Assembly: GCA_947184155.2 (NCBI GenBank)
Contig: CAMXCT020000264.1
Location: 194,501-258,500 of the forward strand
Reading direction: 5' to 3'
DNA length: 64,000 nt
From: Cladocopium goreaui
Taxonomy: Eukaryota > Sar > Dinophyceae > Suessiales > Symbiodiniaceae
Shown here: positions 49,880 to 61,237 of the stretch, piece after piece
Numbering within the stretch: the stretch's first letter is position 1
Layout: each line of letters starts with the position of its first letter
Notes under the pieces: generated by a model
The model's input: the letters and a program-made list of their open reading frames with translations, nothing else
Database searches by the model: none
Told to the model about the DNA's origin: nothing
Position numbers and translations under genes: made by a program

Positions 49880-51334
49880 TCAGGTAAGGGATCCTGTCAT
49901 ACTTTTCGCAAAGTGTTCACGATAATGTTGTTTGTCTGATTTGATAGTGTCGAGCCACTCATTGGTGAGCCCAAATGAGACTGGGTTCACTCGCTGCTGT
50001 CCGATTGCATGTTGGTAAAGTGTCCTGATCGCCTCTTGGTGTGTCGCTAAGTCTGCTGGAGGAACTCTCTTGCGGACTCTTCTGTCCGGAAAATTTAGCT
50101 CCCGTAAGTTTGCTTGCAAAGCATGCTCTGCCGCATATACCGCGGGCTGCTGAAACAAGACTCGTTCTGCAAACCTCTGAGGGTGCACTGTCCATTCAGC
50201 AAACATGTGGCTGTGCGACAACTGGTCCCTGAGTCTCGCTTCTGTTTGGTGAAGACTTCCATTAGTGTGCCATAGTCGCAGGAGGCTATAGTTAGAAGGC
50301 CAATCTAATGGGCATAACGTGGCCGTTTCTTTCCACTTGTCCGGAGAGAGCCCAGCCTGCGATGGGATGATAACTTCCAGAGTGGTACGACTCGGTCCCA
50401 CTGGTTGGAGACCTCGCATCATGCACGGCTCAACAAGCCCCATTACGTACCCATGTGCTAGCTCTTCAAAGCAGCCTGGTCGTCGGAAGTCTTCGTCAAG
50501 TGCAAGATTCAGGCCAGGCATGTTTTTGGCGGCAAACTTGACGGCCTGGAGCGTTTGCTTCTCTCCCTCCATGGGAGTCTCATCACATGCTCGTTTCGGG
50601 CAGGTGATATTGATTTCTTGTGGTTTCTGTGCATTCTCAGCAGGATTAGCAAGAAATCGCGGAGCAATTTTGCTGGCCCAGCTCGCTGGAAACCATGCCA
50701 GGAGGGCAGAAGCACCACTTGTAAGGTCAACTACTCCTGTGAGGCGTCGATGCGGTCGATCTGTGACCAATACTTTGACTGGGCCACTAGGCGCTCGATT
50801 TCTGTTCACATCCGAGCTTTCCCGGGCAGATCCGATAAGTTCAGAGAGGATGGGCCGAAACCAATATGTAGCATACAAAAGGCACTCGGTTTCTGGAGTT
50901 ACCATGGATTCAGCCAATCGCATCAATGAACTCAGCGCCTGGGCTAGCTTCTCTGCCAATCGAATTATGAGAGCCCTTGCAACTCGTAGGAGGACATCCT
51001 CCACAGTGGCTAGTTGCCCTCGCAACCACAGCTCGCTGGCAGCACTCAATAAGATGCATGCAAACTTCTCTTGAATAGCAGTCAAAGTCAATCTCGCTTG
51101 TAGCCACAACGGTGGAAGTGCTCCAAGGTTTTCGGGGAAGCAAAAGGGGTTTCCACTGGGTTGGACATGCGAGATCAAGATAGCCAGTTTGTCAGCCGCA
51201 CTTGCGATCTCAGCTTCAGAAGGGTCTTCAGCTGCATCAGGTATCGGTGGGCACCATGCGACCGTGGGGTCTTCTTGATCGCTTTCAGCATCCGTGGAAA
51301 CTTCTTCCTCATCAGATGAGAGGTCTTCACAGTA
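49880..51334 (-). CDS. Diverged ORF3-like protein (unit 3)
   Basis: Open from after a stop at 51337-51335 to a stop at 49880, 484 codons. It starts with an acidic stretch (EDLSSDEEVSTDAESDQED) without ATG; an ATG at 51366 in the neighbouring frame (MKLAGPEGAGDTV) may be the true start if there is a one-base frameshift or splice. Alignment with ORF3 by eye: ATYWFRPILSELIGSA with EYWFRELYLGLKVTAS; LLAWFPASWASKIAPRF with VFVPAWMIPPVYHSLR; GLNLALDEDF with GLKLVIKEEV; CPLDWPSNYSLLRLWHTNGS with the ORF3 segment around VGWPLHIDGAVRQCC. The order of blocks is the same. This is old divergence, not a recent copy. Biochemical function unknown. Confidence 0.55.
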   Translation of the reverse strand, partial: YCEDLSSDEEEVSTDAESDQEDPTVAWCPPIPDAAEDPSEAEIASAADKLAILISHVQPSGNPFCFPENLGALPPLWLQARLTLTAIQEKFACILLSAASELWLRGQLATVEDVLLRVARALIIRLAEKLAQALSSLMRLAESMVTPETECLLYATYWFRPILSELIGSARESSDVNRNRAPSGPVKVLVTDRPHRRLTGVVDLTSGASALLAWFPASWASKIAPRFLANPAENAQKPQEINITCPKRACDETPMEGEKQTLQAVKFAAKNMPGLNLALDEDFRRPGCFEELAHGYVMGLVEPCMMRGLQPVGPSRTTLEVIIPSQAGLSPDKWKETATLCPLDWPSNYSLLRLWHTNGSLHQTEARLRDQLSHSHMFAEWTVHPQRFAERVLFQQPAVYAAEHALQANLRELNFPDRRVRKRVPPADLATHQEAIRTLYQHAIGQQRVNPVSFGLTNEWLDTIKSDKQHYREHFAKSMTGSLT

Positions 51335-51393
51335 TCACCTGCACCCTCAGGGCCTGCGAGTTTCATGGACCTCGGATCAATTTGATGTTCCAA

Positions 51394-52945
51394 TGTAGAA
51401 AAAGCGCCCTGCACAGATCCACGGTCAGATCCAACGCTTCTTCCAAAATTCCTACAGAACTACGCGGGCGGACGCGTACGTCAACCACGCACACCAAACA
51501 CAAGCGCAGCGCGTAAGTCCCTAACTAATTAAACTAATTAAACTAAAGCAATACCATGTCAAAAGGAATGTTTCTTCCACGACTCCCACATACTGACGTC
51601 AAGCTCCTTCTTTTCGCTCCAGACGCAATACGATCACTCGCAGAGAAACACAAACACAACAAACACGAAACCAACAAAAGGAGAAGATGTTTTCCCTGTG
51701 TCGGTCTGTCTTATGTCAAGTTATGTGACACAGCAGCACTTGTTCATTAAATGAACTTCTGACACCAGTCCTTCGAGCCGATGTCTCAACTGGTAAACTC
51801 GATTTCAGGTTTCCAGTTAACAAACCTCAAGTTCTTCAAATAAAGGTTTGTTGAAACTATTCCAGCTGCTAAAGTCTACAAAACTCAATTTCACTAGATG
51901 AATTCAAAATCATCGAAACACTTCCAAAAGTTCTCAAAACAAACTGGTTCTCATCCAAACGTGAATAACCAGCTCATTAGTCAAACCTGTGACTAACTTC
52001 TCAAGAACGAAGTGATTCACACAAGGTATCTGTACAACCTTCTTCTAGATACAAAGTATAATCAGAACACAAAGTTCTTTCTCCAAATCAGTTTTCCACA
52101 TAGAGATATACCATCTCACAGTTTCCAATCTCAATGGAGAATAGAATGTTCTATTCGACATTGTCAATGTAGGTCAGCCAAATACAGTTGTATCGCTGAA
52201 GTCTTTCGACCACTGTAATAGCCAATTCACAATGTAGATCAAAGTCGTGTAAAAACGATGTCGTCCTCACAGAGATAATCAAAGTCATCTCAGGAACGAT
52301 AAAAGCAAACCATAAGATCAAGTGCATGATCCATAGGTCACGATGACGATGATGTAGGTATTGTCCTCAAAATACCGAAACATCTCATCACAAAACTCTC
52401 AGACAAATAAGATGCCCAAATATGATCATTGTCCTCACAATGCCAATGCATCTCAAGGTCCAAGTTCAAGGCATAATAGATTCTCTCCATCAGATATTTT
52501 CAGCTAGCTTAAACTCTTCTCCAAGAGTTTATAGCTGTGTTCTCATCACTTGGAGAGAATGACCTTCCCAACGTCGAAGACGTAATAAACAATTCCAATG
52601 CCAAACCAATGTAGGTATTTTCAGCTCAAGCAATAAGCTGTACCAGACTCAAGTCGAATCCAGAATAAGATGTAGAACTGATCAATATACCACAATCACT
52701 GGTCAACACTGATCAATGACATCATCCTGATGTCCGAAATGACAAGTCCGAAGACTAATAGAATATTGTGACACAGGATGGTCACATACAAGATTCTTTC
52801 CGCAATAAGTAGAGTGTTCTCTACCAATCTGCCATGACTTCTTGTAGTAACCTTCCACATATCCTCTGTGCATAAACTATACAACCAAAGATGAATGGCA
52901 TGTCGCTTCACCCTTACCCAAAGGGTGGTCTCACACAGGGTGTCA
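51394..52945 (-). repeat. Downstream (3') LTR
   Basis: Plus-strand ends TGTAGAAAAAGCGCCC and CACAGGGTGTCA. Nearly identical to 59694-61237; it has an extra ATTAAACTA copy near 51531-51545 and a few substitutions. The short plus-strand frame inside (from 51556) is shared by both LTRs and is not taken as a gene. Confidence 0.9.
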
Positions 52946-52965
52946 AATTTCCATACCCCCTTTCG
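52946..52965 (-). promoter_or_regulatory. Polypurine-like tract
   Basis: Minus-strand CGAAAGGGGGTATGGAAATT lies immediately upstream of the 3' LTR, the expected place for plus-strand priming. It is interrupted by T residues. Confidence 0.6.
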
Positions 52966-53354
52966 ACATGACATCTCATCCACTCACTCGCTTCCAGATA
53001 CACTCACATCACTTCACTTCCATACCTGGAAAAAAATGTTCACGTTCCAGATCATATCCATGATCAAAAGATGTCCACAGAAGCACGTGTGCTCCCAAAA
53101 CGCAAGGTAGATGATAGAGCATCATCCAAAACTCATCTCGTTCAATTCATGCATAATGTATTAACTTCCCAATTCAAAATCTTCTCTGTCGCGAAAGCCA
53201 GATGTTGGAATACCAGACTCAGTCTAAAGACTCCTAAAGTCTTTCCAGTACTAAGCTCGTCTTCCAAAATCCAGTTCCTCGGATAAACCATGGCGTCGAT
53301 AACGATATACCTACAGTGCTGTTGTCTTCCTACAACAAACAAAACAACAACAAC

Positions 53355-53388
<34 letters not shown>

Positions 53389-54314
53389 AGACCCAAGACG
53401 AAACCTAACGTCGCATGATCGGAGTCAACACGAAAACCAAAGGCCAACTGTTTCAGCTAATCCGCACCTTCGTGAAGAAGGTAGGCGTATGAAAAGAAAA
53501 CGCAAGTGAAGTAATATCACTCATGCAACTCATCTCAAATTCAGAGTAAGTAAAGTACAGTTCACAGTCACTGCACAACAAATTCAAAATGTTCTGAATG
53601 CAAATCTCTCACCGTCAGGGTCAGGACTAGCTAAGATTGGCACGGAATGAGGAAGCGGTGAGGGACATTTTAGCAAAACATCTCTCACAGCTTCATCATC
53701 GCATAGATCGCCGTCCCCCTTTCAACGTCTGATCCATCCTAGAGATCTCGGAGGTGTGGTATGTCTTGTTTGAGTCTTTATCATGACATGACAGTGCAAT
53801 GTGTCTTCAATCATGGCATCAGATTCCCCGGAAGACTTTCCGATTACTTAAACTCAGATTCCGTCCGAGTTTCTTCCCAGGTTCTCATCATATGCCATGA
53901 CAACACAATTATACCAAAAGTGTTTGTGCAAACACTCACAACCTCAAGTTCCATGTTTCAAGCAACAAAACTCAAGTCATGTACACAACAACTCAAACAT
54001 AATAAATATCGCAATCAAGCCAATCAAGAACAACTTCAACTTTTCTTCATGATGTCTCCCTCAGATCTGCTAGCAACTCCGAGTTCTGAATGCCTTCAAG
54101 AACGTTGCTCTCGCTATCGTCACTGAGAGACATATGACAGCGAAACGAACTTCAAACCAAAACCAAAATATGCAAACAAAACCATATCTACTGCGTTACT
54201 CGGTGTGTCTCGCCCCCTTTTAAACTCAAATCCGATGCCTGCGCTCAGCCATGCCGTCATTTCTGAAAACAACAAGTGAACCTCGAGCTGATAAAATCAA
54301 CTATTCTCTTGTCG
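52966..54314. other. LTR element interior, non-coding, with A/C-rich tract
   Basis: No coding frame recognised. A CAACAACAACAAAAC to (AC)n tract lies at 53330-53390. Confidence 0.45.
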
Positions 54315-55475
54315 TTAAACCAGGCGAATTCCAGTGCCTTTGGCACTCTGCTCAGGGATAGATATCAGGGGTACTTCCCGCGTCCCCTGAATCTGCATAT
54401 ACCCCAGAGGGGAAAACGCTGCGGTCCCCGTCAGAGGATCGTGACGTGGTGTGGGTGAAACAGCTCTGACACGTCCCGTGACTTCCTCGATCACCTGAGT
54501 AGGTGGCGACTTCATGTCCTTAACCTCCAAACTCAGGGGATAGCTCATCGGAACCTCACCCATCCGCGCCGGGCTATACCCTGCAAATCGAACTGTCTGC
54601 AATGTTGGTGGCGCTGGAATTGCCGGCCTTGGCGGAATCGCCGGAGGCGGTGGGACACTTGTGCCAGATCCAGCTGGTGCCATGGCTGGAGTCATAGGAG
54701 CCAATGGCGGATCCATAGGTGCCAATGGCGGGTCATACGCCGGGGGAGTTTCTGCCGGTGGCGTTCCCCTGACTTCTGCCGGTGGCGTTGCCCTTTCGAT
54801 TCTTTCTGCCACTAGCTTGAGGTTCTCCTGGAGTTTATCCATGCTCTCCTGGAGTTGCGACATGATGTCTTGTAACGACTGATCCCTTTCCAGGCGACCC
54901 TTCTTGTTGTCTCGAAGGGTGTCCTTCATCGAAGCGTCAAGCGACCACTCAACATGCTTCTTGAGCTTGGTAAGTTCCCCTACCATTGCTCCAACCCTGC
55001 TGGTGTTATGATTCACCCCTGCAGCAAGGGACTCAGAAGCACGTGCCATGTTGGTGACGGCTTCTCCAACAGCTTCCAGGGATCTGCAAAGGTCAGACTG
55101 CAGAGTATGGGTGCTCTTAATCAGGATCTCAAGTTTGTCCGTCGATCCCTTCAACGCCGCGACCATGGACGTGATTCCCACAGCCAAGCCTGCGGTAGAA
55201 CTCAACAAGTCGGCCGCCTCGTTGGGATCCAAGGACTCATGATGCCTTCTCAGCCTCGGAGATCTCGATCTGTCGTCATCTCTTCCAGCATCTCCTTCAT
55301 CCTTGTCTTCTCCATCCACATGGATAGTATCCTGCTCTTTCTCTTTCTCAGAATCCGTCTCAGCCACTCCTGTCTGTGCCGTCAACGGTGGATTCTCAGA
55401 CAAGGGAAGCTCTCCCTCTGTCATTGGAACTGCTGGGGCTGCTGGAGTTGCGGAACCGGCAACGTTCGCTGCCAT
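54315..55475 (-). CDS. Coiled-coil, proline-rich protein in LTR element
   Basis: About 386 residues from ATG 55475 (MAANVAGSATPAAPAVPMTE); the frame is open to 55559, so an earlier spliced start is possible. Order: Ala/Pro/acidic N-terminus, basic patch DDDRSRSPRLRRHHESLDPN, a long amphipathic helical region (LSSTAGLAVGITSMVAALKG to DIMSQLQESMDKLQENLKLV), a proline-rich region (PPAYDPPLAPMDPPLAPM, PPPPAIPPRPAIPAPP), and a C-terminal segment. The coiled coil plus proline-rich design could suit a gag-like particle protein, but there is no zinc knuckle and no recognised homology. Clean open frame in a young element. Confidence 0.6.
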   Translation of the reverse strand: MAANVAGSATPAAPAVPMTEGELPLSENPPLTAQTGVAETDSEKEKEQDTIHVDGEDKDEGDAGRDDDRSRSPRLRRHHESLDPNEAADLLSSTAGLAVGITSMVAALKGSTDKLEILIKSTHTLQSDLCRSLEAVGEAVTNMARASESLAAGVNHNTSRVGAMVGELTKLKKHVEWSLDASMKDTLRDNKKGRLERDQSLQDIMSQLQESMDKLQENLKLVAERIERATPPAEVRGTPPAETPPAYDPPLAPMDPPLAPMTPAMAPAGSGTSVPPPPAIPPRPAIPAPPTLQTVRFAGYSPARMGEVPMSYPLSLEVKDMKSPPTQVIEEVTGRVRAVSPTPRHDPLTGTAAFSPLGYMQIQGTREVPLISIPEQSAKGTGIRLV

Positions 55476-56202
55476 GAATTGCTCGAGTCTCCTAGACAAG
55501 GCCTGATGCACCCGCTGGGATAAGCCGGGGCCCAAATACAGCTTGGGTATAATCTGCAATTCAACTTGACAATCCCTCTAATGACCATGCAGACCACAAC
55601 TCAGCCATTTCATGCCATGCCAAGCACAAACTTTCTCTTGTTCATCCTAAGGTGCGTGACTCACACCTTAACAGATGAATTACACTTCCGACAAAGATCA
55701 CACTCAATACTACCCCAAGATGCGTGCCGCACATCTTGACAGGTAATATGTGATCGATCAAACTCCAATGTCTCAGACCAAAACAAAAATAGTGCAAACT
55801 TGTGGCAAACCGCAAACTCAATCCAAATCCAACTGTCTGCATGCACAACTCTTCACAAAACTGCAAACCAGATCACAGTGGTTTCCACGCGTATGAAACC
55901 CATAGACATGTCATGCAGCAAAAATGAAAACTCATGCAAAACTCGTGACAGTTGAAAAAAATCACACAAACTGAGTTCCACAAGTCCAAGTTCTGTCCAG
56001 TCCGAAATCGTCCAAAACTCTAAAATTCCAAGACATCCCAAAATTGTCATCTCACTCCAATCTCAGCTTGACAGCTCTTTCACCACAGCTTTGGCCTTTC
56101 TCCTCGCAGCTATTGTCGGCTTCCAAGTCTAGCACTACCACCCGACCTGGAGCCATTAAAAACCTGTACATAGAGGGGATCTTTCCTCTATTTCTTCTGT
56201 GC

Positions 56203-56592
56203 TCAAATGATTTGGTGAGCCTCCTTAGAAAATCTGTATAGCAGATTCCCGCACTGGTCATACTCTTCGGATCGCATCGCTCCCTGCCAGCGGTACTCAT
56301 TGGGTTTATATTTCAAGAGAACTCCCGACTCGGCCTTCTGAAGATAGCCGATAGCAGTCACTTCGACCTCGACCAAGACATAGTCTTTGGCACAAAACTC
56401 ACCCTTTGGACCTTCCGGTGTCCAATCATTGAAGTACTGAGCACGTTCAACGGCAGCAACCGGGTCTTTTCGTAGTCCAAACCTTTTGGAATATTCGTCA
56501 GGCTGAACCTCCTTCCCATTGTTCAAGTCCTCAAACTGCTTAGGAGTCAATGCCAACCAAAGACGAATGGATTCCATTGCCGTTGATGCCAT
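56203..56592 (-). CDS. 129-aa globular protein in LTR element
   Basis: ATG 56592 (MASTAMESIRLWLALTPKQF). The sequence looks like a compact soluble domain: KRFGLRKDPVAAVERAQYFN, FCAKDYVLVEVEVTAIGYLQ, VLLKYKPNEYRWQGAMRSEE, ending with YRFSKEAHQII. No low complexity, membrane segment or zinc-binding pattern. I recognise no family. Such a domain in an element without pol suggests a captured host gene or an accessory function. Confidence 0.55.
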   Translation of the reverse strand: MASTAMESIRLWLALTPKQFEDLNNGKEVQPDEYSKRFGLRKDPVAAVERAQYFNDWTPEGPKGEFCAKDYVLVEVEVTAIGYLQKAESGVLLKYKPNEYRWQGAMRSEEYDQCGNLLYRFSKEAHQII

Positions 56593-58742
56593 GGTATCTC
56601 AAAGCTATTGCGAGGGCAGCTGAAATGCAAAAACACTGAGCCAAAGTTGTCTTATATTAAAACAGCAACGGTGGAATGAAACCTATACAAACATGAGAAG
56701 TCCAGACAAAAATGTCACGTCCAGTCCAGCATAATAGACAGCTCCATACTTCGTCTCTCACCTAGACAGTATGTCGAGCTACAAACTGACAGCACATTTA
56801 CATTCATTTCAGTCAGTTTCACGTTTCGGAACCTATGCAAGTCGTAATCGCCCCTGCCGTCCAGTTCCCTATGGACCTATGCAGCGCCTCTGCCATCCAG
56901 CCCATTTCTTTTCTTTTTGTTGCAAGTCAAAACTCTTCAACTCAAAAGAAAATTGCAAATCTCAAATCCCAGATTCCCTCTCTTGCTTTTCACTCTGAGC
57001 AACACGCAAACGCACAAACTACACTACCGCTCTACTTCCTCTCAGGATCCTCTGCAAAGCTCAAGTGCTGTAGATCTCGCAAAACTCCATGCCAGCCTTC
57101 TGGTAGTACAAGATGTCCACTCAACATGACCCAGGTTCGCAAAGGAAACCATTCCGGAGTCGACCAACATCACAAGCATCTTGTTCTCAACCTACATCTC
57201 TACCAAGGAAATGCCACAACCATCGTAGGCAAACCACACTGGCAATCATTGCCATAAAGACCATAGAGCTCGTCTCACAGCCAAACTTGGCTTGCAGAAA
57301 CCTCCATGCTCGTCCATCCATCTAGAGAGGTACGGTATGATTGCTCTAAGCCAAAAAGGGAATGCTTGCATTCAAGCTGTCTTCACACAAAGTCCAGTCA
57401 GTCTGACAACAACTTCAGAGTACCTACCTGTCTCAGGGTTCAATGCACCTTCTCTGCATCTGTACCAGGTTTCACAACCGACTGCAACAATCCAAGCAAC
57501 GTAAGTCATACCTGACCTGCCTTTGACACTGCAAAACTGTTCAGATTCCTATCAAAACATGAAAAACAAACTCACAACAAAGTTTCCGGTTTCGTTTCAA
57601 ATACAGTTCAAACAGTTTCCACTACCTACACAGTTCAGGTCGTTTCCAATGACTCACTACATGTCCCAATCAAACGCACTCACAACTGCAGTCCAAACTA
57701 CATTCTAGGTTACCTGATGCATCTGACAAATCAAACCAACTTTCCCAAACAGGCAAACACAGCTCACTCCGTTGTCAACTCACAGTCTCAACACCAAGTT
57801 CCACTGTGCCTCCAGTGCCATGACGGTTCCTATCTCTCTCTCTCAGCACTCTAGTACCTACACTGCCAGGCAAACAACAATGCTTCAGGCTTCAATCTCA
57901 AGGTCACCAGTCAGTGCAAACATCCGTCAAGCTCCACTGCTCCTGCACACTACTGAACCTCAGGTGTTCAATTATTCACGCATTACATTGCAAATGTGGC
58001 AACTAAACCAAGGTCACTGACAAAGCAAACTCGACCCTCCGTGGTTCTCATGCCAACGTTTCTCAAATCTATGGCAACTAAACCTGGTCACCAACCATTC
58101 CGGGTTCTCATGCCGATCTCTCTCAACTCTGGGCAACTAAACCTGGTCACTGACCATTCCGGGTTCTCATGCCAATCTTTCTCAACTCTGTGGCAACTAA
58201 ACCAAGGCTACTGACCATTCCGGGTTCTCATGCCGATCTTTCTCAATTCTGTGGCAACTAAACCTGGTCACCAACCCTCCGTGGTTCTCATGCCAATCTT
58301 TCTTAACTCAAACTGTCATCTCCAGGCATGACGCCAGGCCCAGTAGCACCACGCACTGTGCACTCCGTGCGTCCTGAATCATCTACAACCTGACCAACCT
58401 GTCGAGATGTTACTCTTTCTTACTTTCAATATGGACCTATGCAGCACCCTGCCGTACAGCCCAGTTTCCTTCTAACTCTTTCCAATGCTCTCTAATGATT
58501 CTCCAGGCACTTTCTCTCTCTCTCGGCCAAAATCACCAAGCTTCCTGGTTTCCTAGTGACTCTCCAGGCTCTCTCTCTCTCTCTTTCTAGCCAAAGTCAC
58601 AAAACCTCTTACACAACCAAATCACAAATCTCACATGCAACGCAACTGCAACATACTCTCACATGCAGCTCAGCCGTTGATACTTATTTTACTCTCGCTT
58701 ACCACTTTTGCCAGGAACTCCATCGCCTATGCCCATGATATT
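56593..58742. other. LTR element interior, non-coding
   Basis: Apart from the tandem repeat at 57993-58315, there is a short repeated piece (TATGGACCTATGCAGC at 56870 and ~58430, each followed by a CAGCCCA-containing stretch). No gene seen. Confidence 0.45.
57993..58315. repeat. ~60-bp tandem repeat in LTR element
   Basis: About five copies of a unit with TGGCAACTAAACCTGGTCAC, then CCTCCGTGGTTCTCATGCC or CATTCCGGGTTCTCATGCC, then AATCTTTCTCAACTC. Copies differ at a few positions. Confidence 0.9.
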
Positions 58743-59156
58743 TCACCTATCCAATGCTCTGTGATACCGTGCAAGTATCTGTCCTCGCACTTCACAGGAT
58801 CGATGCGGCAACTCCCTTTCCAAGCCCATGAGATTGTCCTTCAACATCATGATGATATCCAAGTTGCTTCGGTTAATTCGCAGATCTTCCAATAGCGGTA
58901 TCAGCCATTCCAGGAGTACGATCTGTGTCTGTAGCAACCTTATGACACCTTGCAACTTCTCTATCTCAATAATTCGGCCAAGGAGTTGCTCATTCTCTGC
59001 CTCATACACAGCATTGTCTCTCCTCCGATCTCTGGATTTATCTCTGGCATCCATCTTAGGCAAAACTATTGCGAAGTTCCTTGACACCCAAATTTCTTGA
59101 GCCAAATAGGGTACAGTGGTTTCAAACTTTCCAAACAGGTCAATTTCTACAAGCAT
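58743..59156 (-). CDS. Helical protein nearest the 5' LTR
   Basis: ~137 residues from ATG 59156 (MLVEIDLFGKFETTVPYLAQ); the frame extends three codons upstream without ATG. It contains a basic patch (MDARDKSRDRRRDN) followed by a strongly amphipathic helix (ENEQLLGRIIEIEKLQGVIR, QTQIVLLEWLIPLLEDL), so likely a coiled coil. No family recognised. A 101-bp imperfect direct repeat lies just upstream of it (59180-59360). Confidence 0.45.
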   Translation of the reverse strand: MLVEIDLFGKFETTVPYLAQEIWVSRNFAIVLPKMDARDKSRDRRRDNAVYEAENEQLLGRIIEIEKLQGVIRLLQTQIVLLEWLIPLLEDLRINRSNLDIIMMLKDNLMGLERELPHRSCEVRGQILARYHRALDR

Positions 59157-59179
59157 TCTACACACTCAAACGTCATTAG

Positions 59180-59360
59180 GCAAGTTGTCGGAGTCCTTAC
59201 TTGTCCAAACACCTCGCTTGTGTCTCCAGGATCTACTCCCAACCTCAGCCTATCCGGACGTTCTCAATGCTCATCTCCAAGCAAGTTGTCGGAGTCTTCA
59301 CTGTCCAAACACCTCACTTGTGTCTCCAGGACTTACTCCCAACCTCAGCCTGTCGAGATA
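59180..59360. repeat. Two-copy ~101-bp direct repeat
   Basis: CAAGTTGTCGGAGTC followed by TGTCCAAACACCTC and GTGTCTCCAGGA occurs at ~59180 and ~59281. Confidence 0.85.
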
Positions 59361-59681
59361 TCCTAAGCATTTCAAAACATGTCATCTCTGGCAATCACTT
59401 GACAAGTCACCTTCAACCAATGACCTCACAGTCAACATGCCACACAAGTGAAACAAAAACACGTCTCATCTGAATCGAGAATACTCAAGCTCTTCGATGC
59501 CCTTGACTTTACATCCGCAACGTACCAACCTAGTGATCACTTCAGAACCTTAGTACAAGCTCAACACAGATCTCGCGAAAATCCAGGAGCTCAATACAAA
59601 CGATCTCAGCTTCACCTTAGATGGTGTCCTTAGTACACTGCAACAAGGGTCAGCGGAGAATGGTGTGGGTAGCTCCGTAGA

Positions 59682-59693
59682 GCTCCGCTACCA
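59682..59693 (-). promoter_or_regulatory. Primer binding site, Met-tRNA type
   Basis: Minus-strand TGGTAGCGGAGC starts at the base right after the CA end of the 5' LTR. It would pair with a tRNA 3' end GCUCCGCUACCA, close to initiator or elongator tRNA-Met ends used by Ty1/copia elements. The exact tRNA in this organism is not known to me. Confidence 0.75.
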
Positions 59694-61237
59694 TGTAGAA
59701 AAAGCGCCCTGCACAGATCCACGGTCAGATCCAACGCTTCTTCCAAAATTCCTACAGAACTACGCGGGCGGACGCGTACGTCAACCACGCACACCAAACA
59801 CAAGCGCAGCGCGTAAGTCCCTAACTAATTAAACTAAAGCAATACCGTGTCAAAAGGAATGTTTCTTCCACGACTCCCACATACTGACGTCAAGCTCCTT
59901 CTTTTCGCTCCAGACGCAATACGATCAGTTGCAGAGAAACACAAACACAACAAACACGAAACCAACAAAAGGAGAAGATGTTTTCCCTGTGTCGGTCTGT
60001 CTTATGTCAAGTTATGTGACACAGCAGCACTTGTTCATTAAATGAACTTCTGACACCAGTCCTTCGAGCCGATGTCTCAACTGGTAAACTCGATTTCAGG
60101 TTTCCAGTTAACAAACCTCAAGTTCTTCAAATAAAGGTTTGTTGAAACTATTCTAGCTGCTAGGAGTCTACAAAACTCAATTTCACTAGATGAATTCAAA
60201 ATCATCGAAACACTTCCAAAAGTTCTCAAAACAAACTGGTTCTCATCCAAACGTGAATAACCAGCTCATTAGTCAAACCTGTGACTAACTTCTCAAGAAC
60301 GAAGTGATTCACACAAGGTATCTGTACAACCTTCTTCTAGATACAAAGTATAATCAGAACACAAAGTTCTTTCTCCAAATCAGTTTTCCACATAGAGATA
60401 TACCATCTCACAGTTTCCAATCTCAATGGAGAATAGAATGTTCTATTCGACATTGTCAATGTAGGTCAGCCAAATACAGTTGTATCGCTGAACTCTTTCG
60501 ACCACTGTAATAGCCAATTCACAATGTAGATCAAAGTCGTGTAAAAACGATGTCGTCCTCACAGAGATAATCAAAGTCATCTCAGGAACGATAAAAGCAA
60601 ACCATAAGATCAAGTGCATGATCCATAGGTCACGATGACGATGATGTAGGTATTGTCCTCACAATACCGAAACATCTCATCACAAAACTCTCAGACAAAT
60701 AAGATGCCCAAATATGATCATTGTCCTCACAATGCCAATGCATCTCAAGGTCCAAGTTCAAGGCATAATAGATTCTCTCCATCAGATATTTTCAGCTAGC
60801 TTAAACTCTTCTCCAAGAGTTTATAGCTGTGTTCTCATCACTTGGAGAGAATGACCTTCCCAACGTCGAAGACGTAATAAACAATTCCAATGCCAAACCA
60901 ATGTAGGTATTTTCAGCTCAAGCAATAAGCTGTACCAGACTCAAGTCGAATCCAGAATAAGATGTAGAACTGATCAATATACCACAATCACTGGTCAACA
61001 CTGATCAATGACATCATCCTGATGTCCGAAATGACAAGTCCGAAGACTAATAGAATATTGTGACACAGGATGGTCACATACAAGATTCTTTCCGCAATAA
61101 GTAGAGTGTTCTCTACCAATCTGCCATGACTTCTTGTAGTAACCTTCCACATATCCTCTGTGCATAAACTATACAACCAAAGATGAATGGCATGTCGCTT
61201 CACCCTTACCCAAAGGGTGGTCTCACACAGGGTGTCA
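59694..61237 (-). repeat. Upstream (5') LTR
   Basis: Minus-strand start TGACACCC at 61237 and end TTCTACA at 59694. Its near-identity to 51394-52945, with adjacent primer site and purine tract, defines orientation. It should contain the promoter of the element. Confidence 0.9.

Larger units (their letters stand above)
51394..61237 (-). mobile_element. Young LTR retrotransposon without recognisable pol (9.8 kb)
   Basis: Two direct repeats of ~1.55 kb with TG...CA ends on the minus strand bound a 6.75-kb interior. Directly after the upstream LTR is a primer binding site and before the downstream LTR a purine-rich tract. The interior has ORFs of ~137, 129 and ~386 residues on the same strand, but no protease, integrase, RT or RNase H motif, which makes it a large non-autonomous (LARD-like) element. 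The LTRs differ at only about ten places plus small indels, so insertion is recent. No clean target-site duplication was found; an offset 4-bp CAAT match exists. It lies between the ORF2 remnant and the ORF3-like gene of unit 3. Confidence 0.85.

Noticed and set aside
51556-51750. 64-codon plus-strand frame conserved at 59847-60041
   Set aside because: Conservation is explained by LTR identity; it lies antisense to the element and has no supporting feature.
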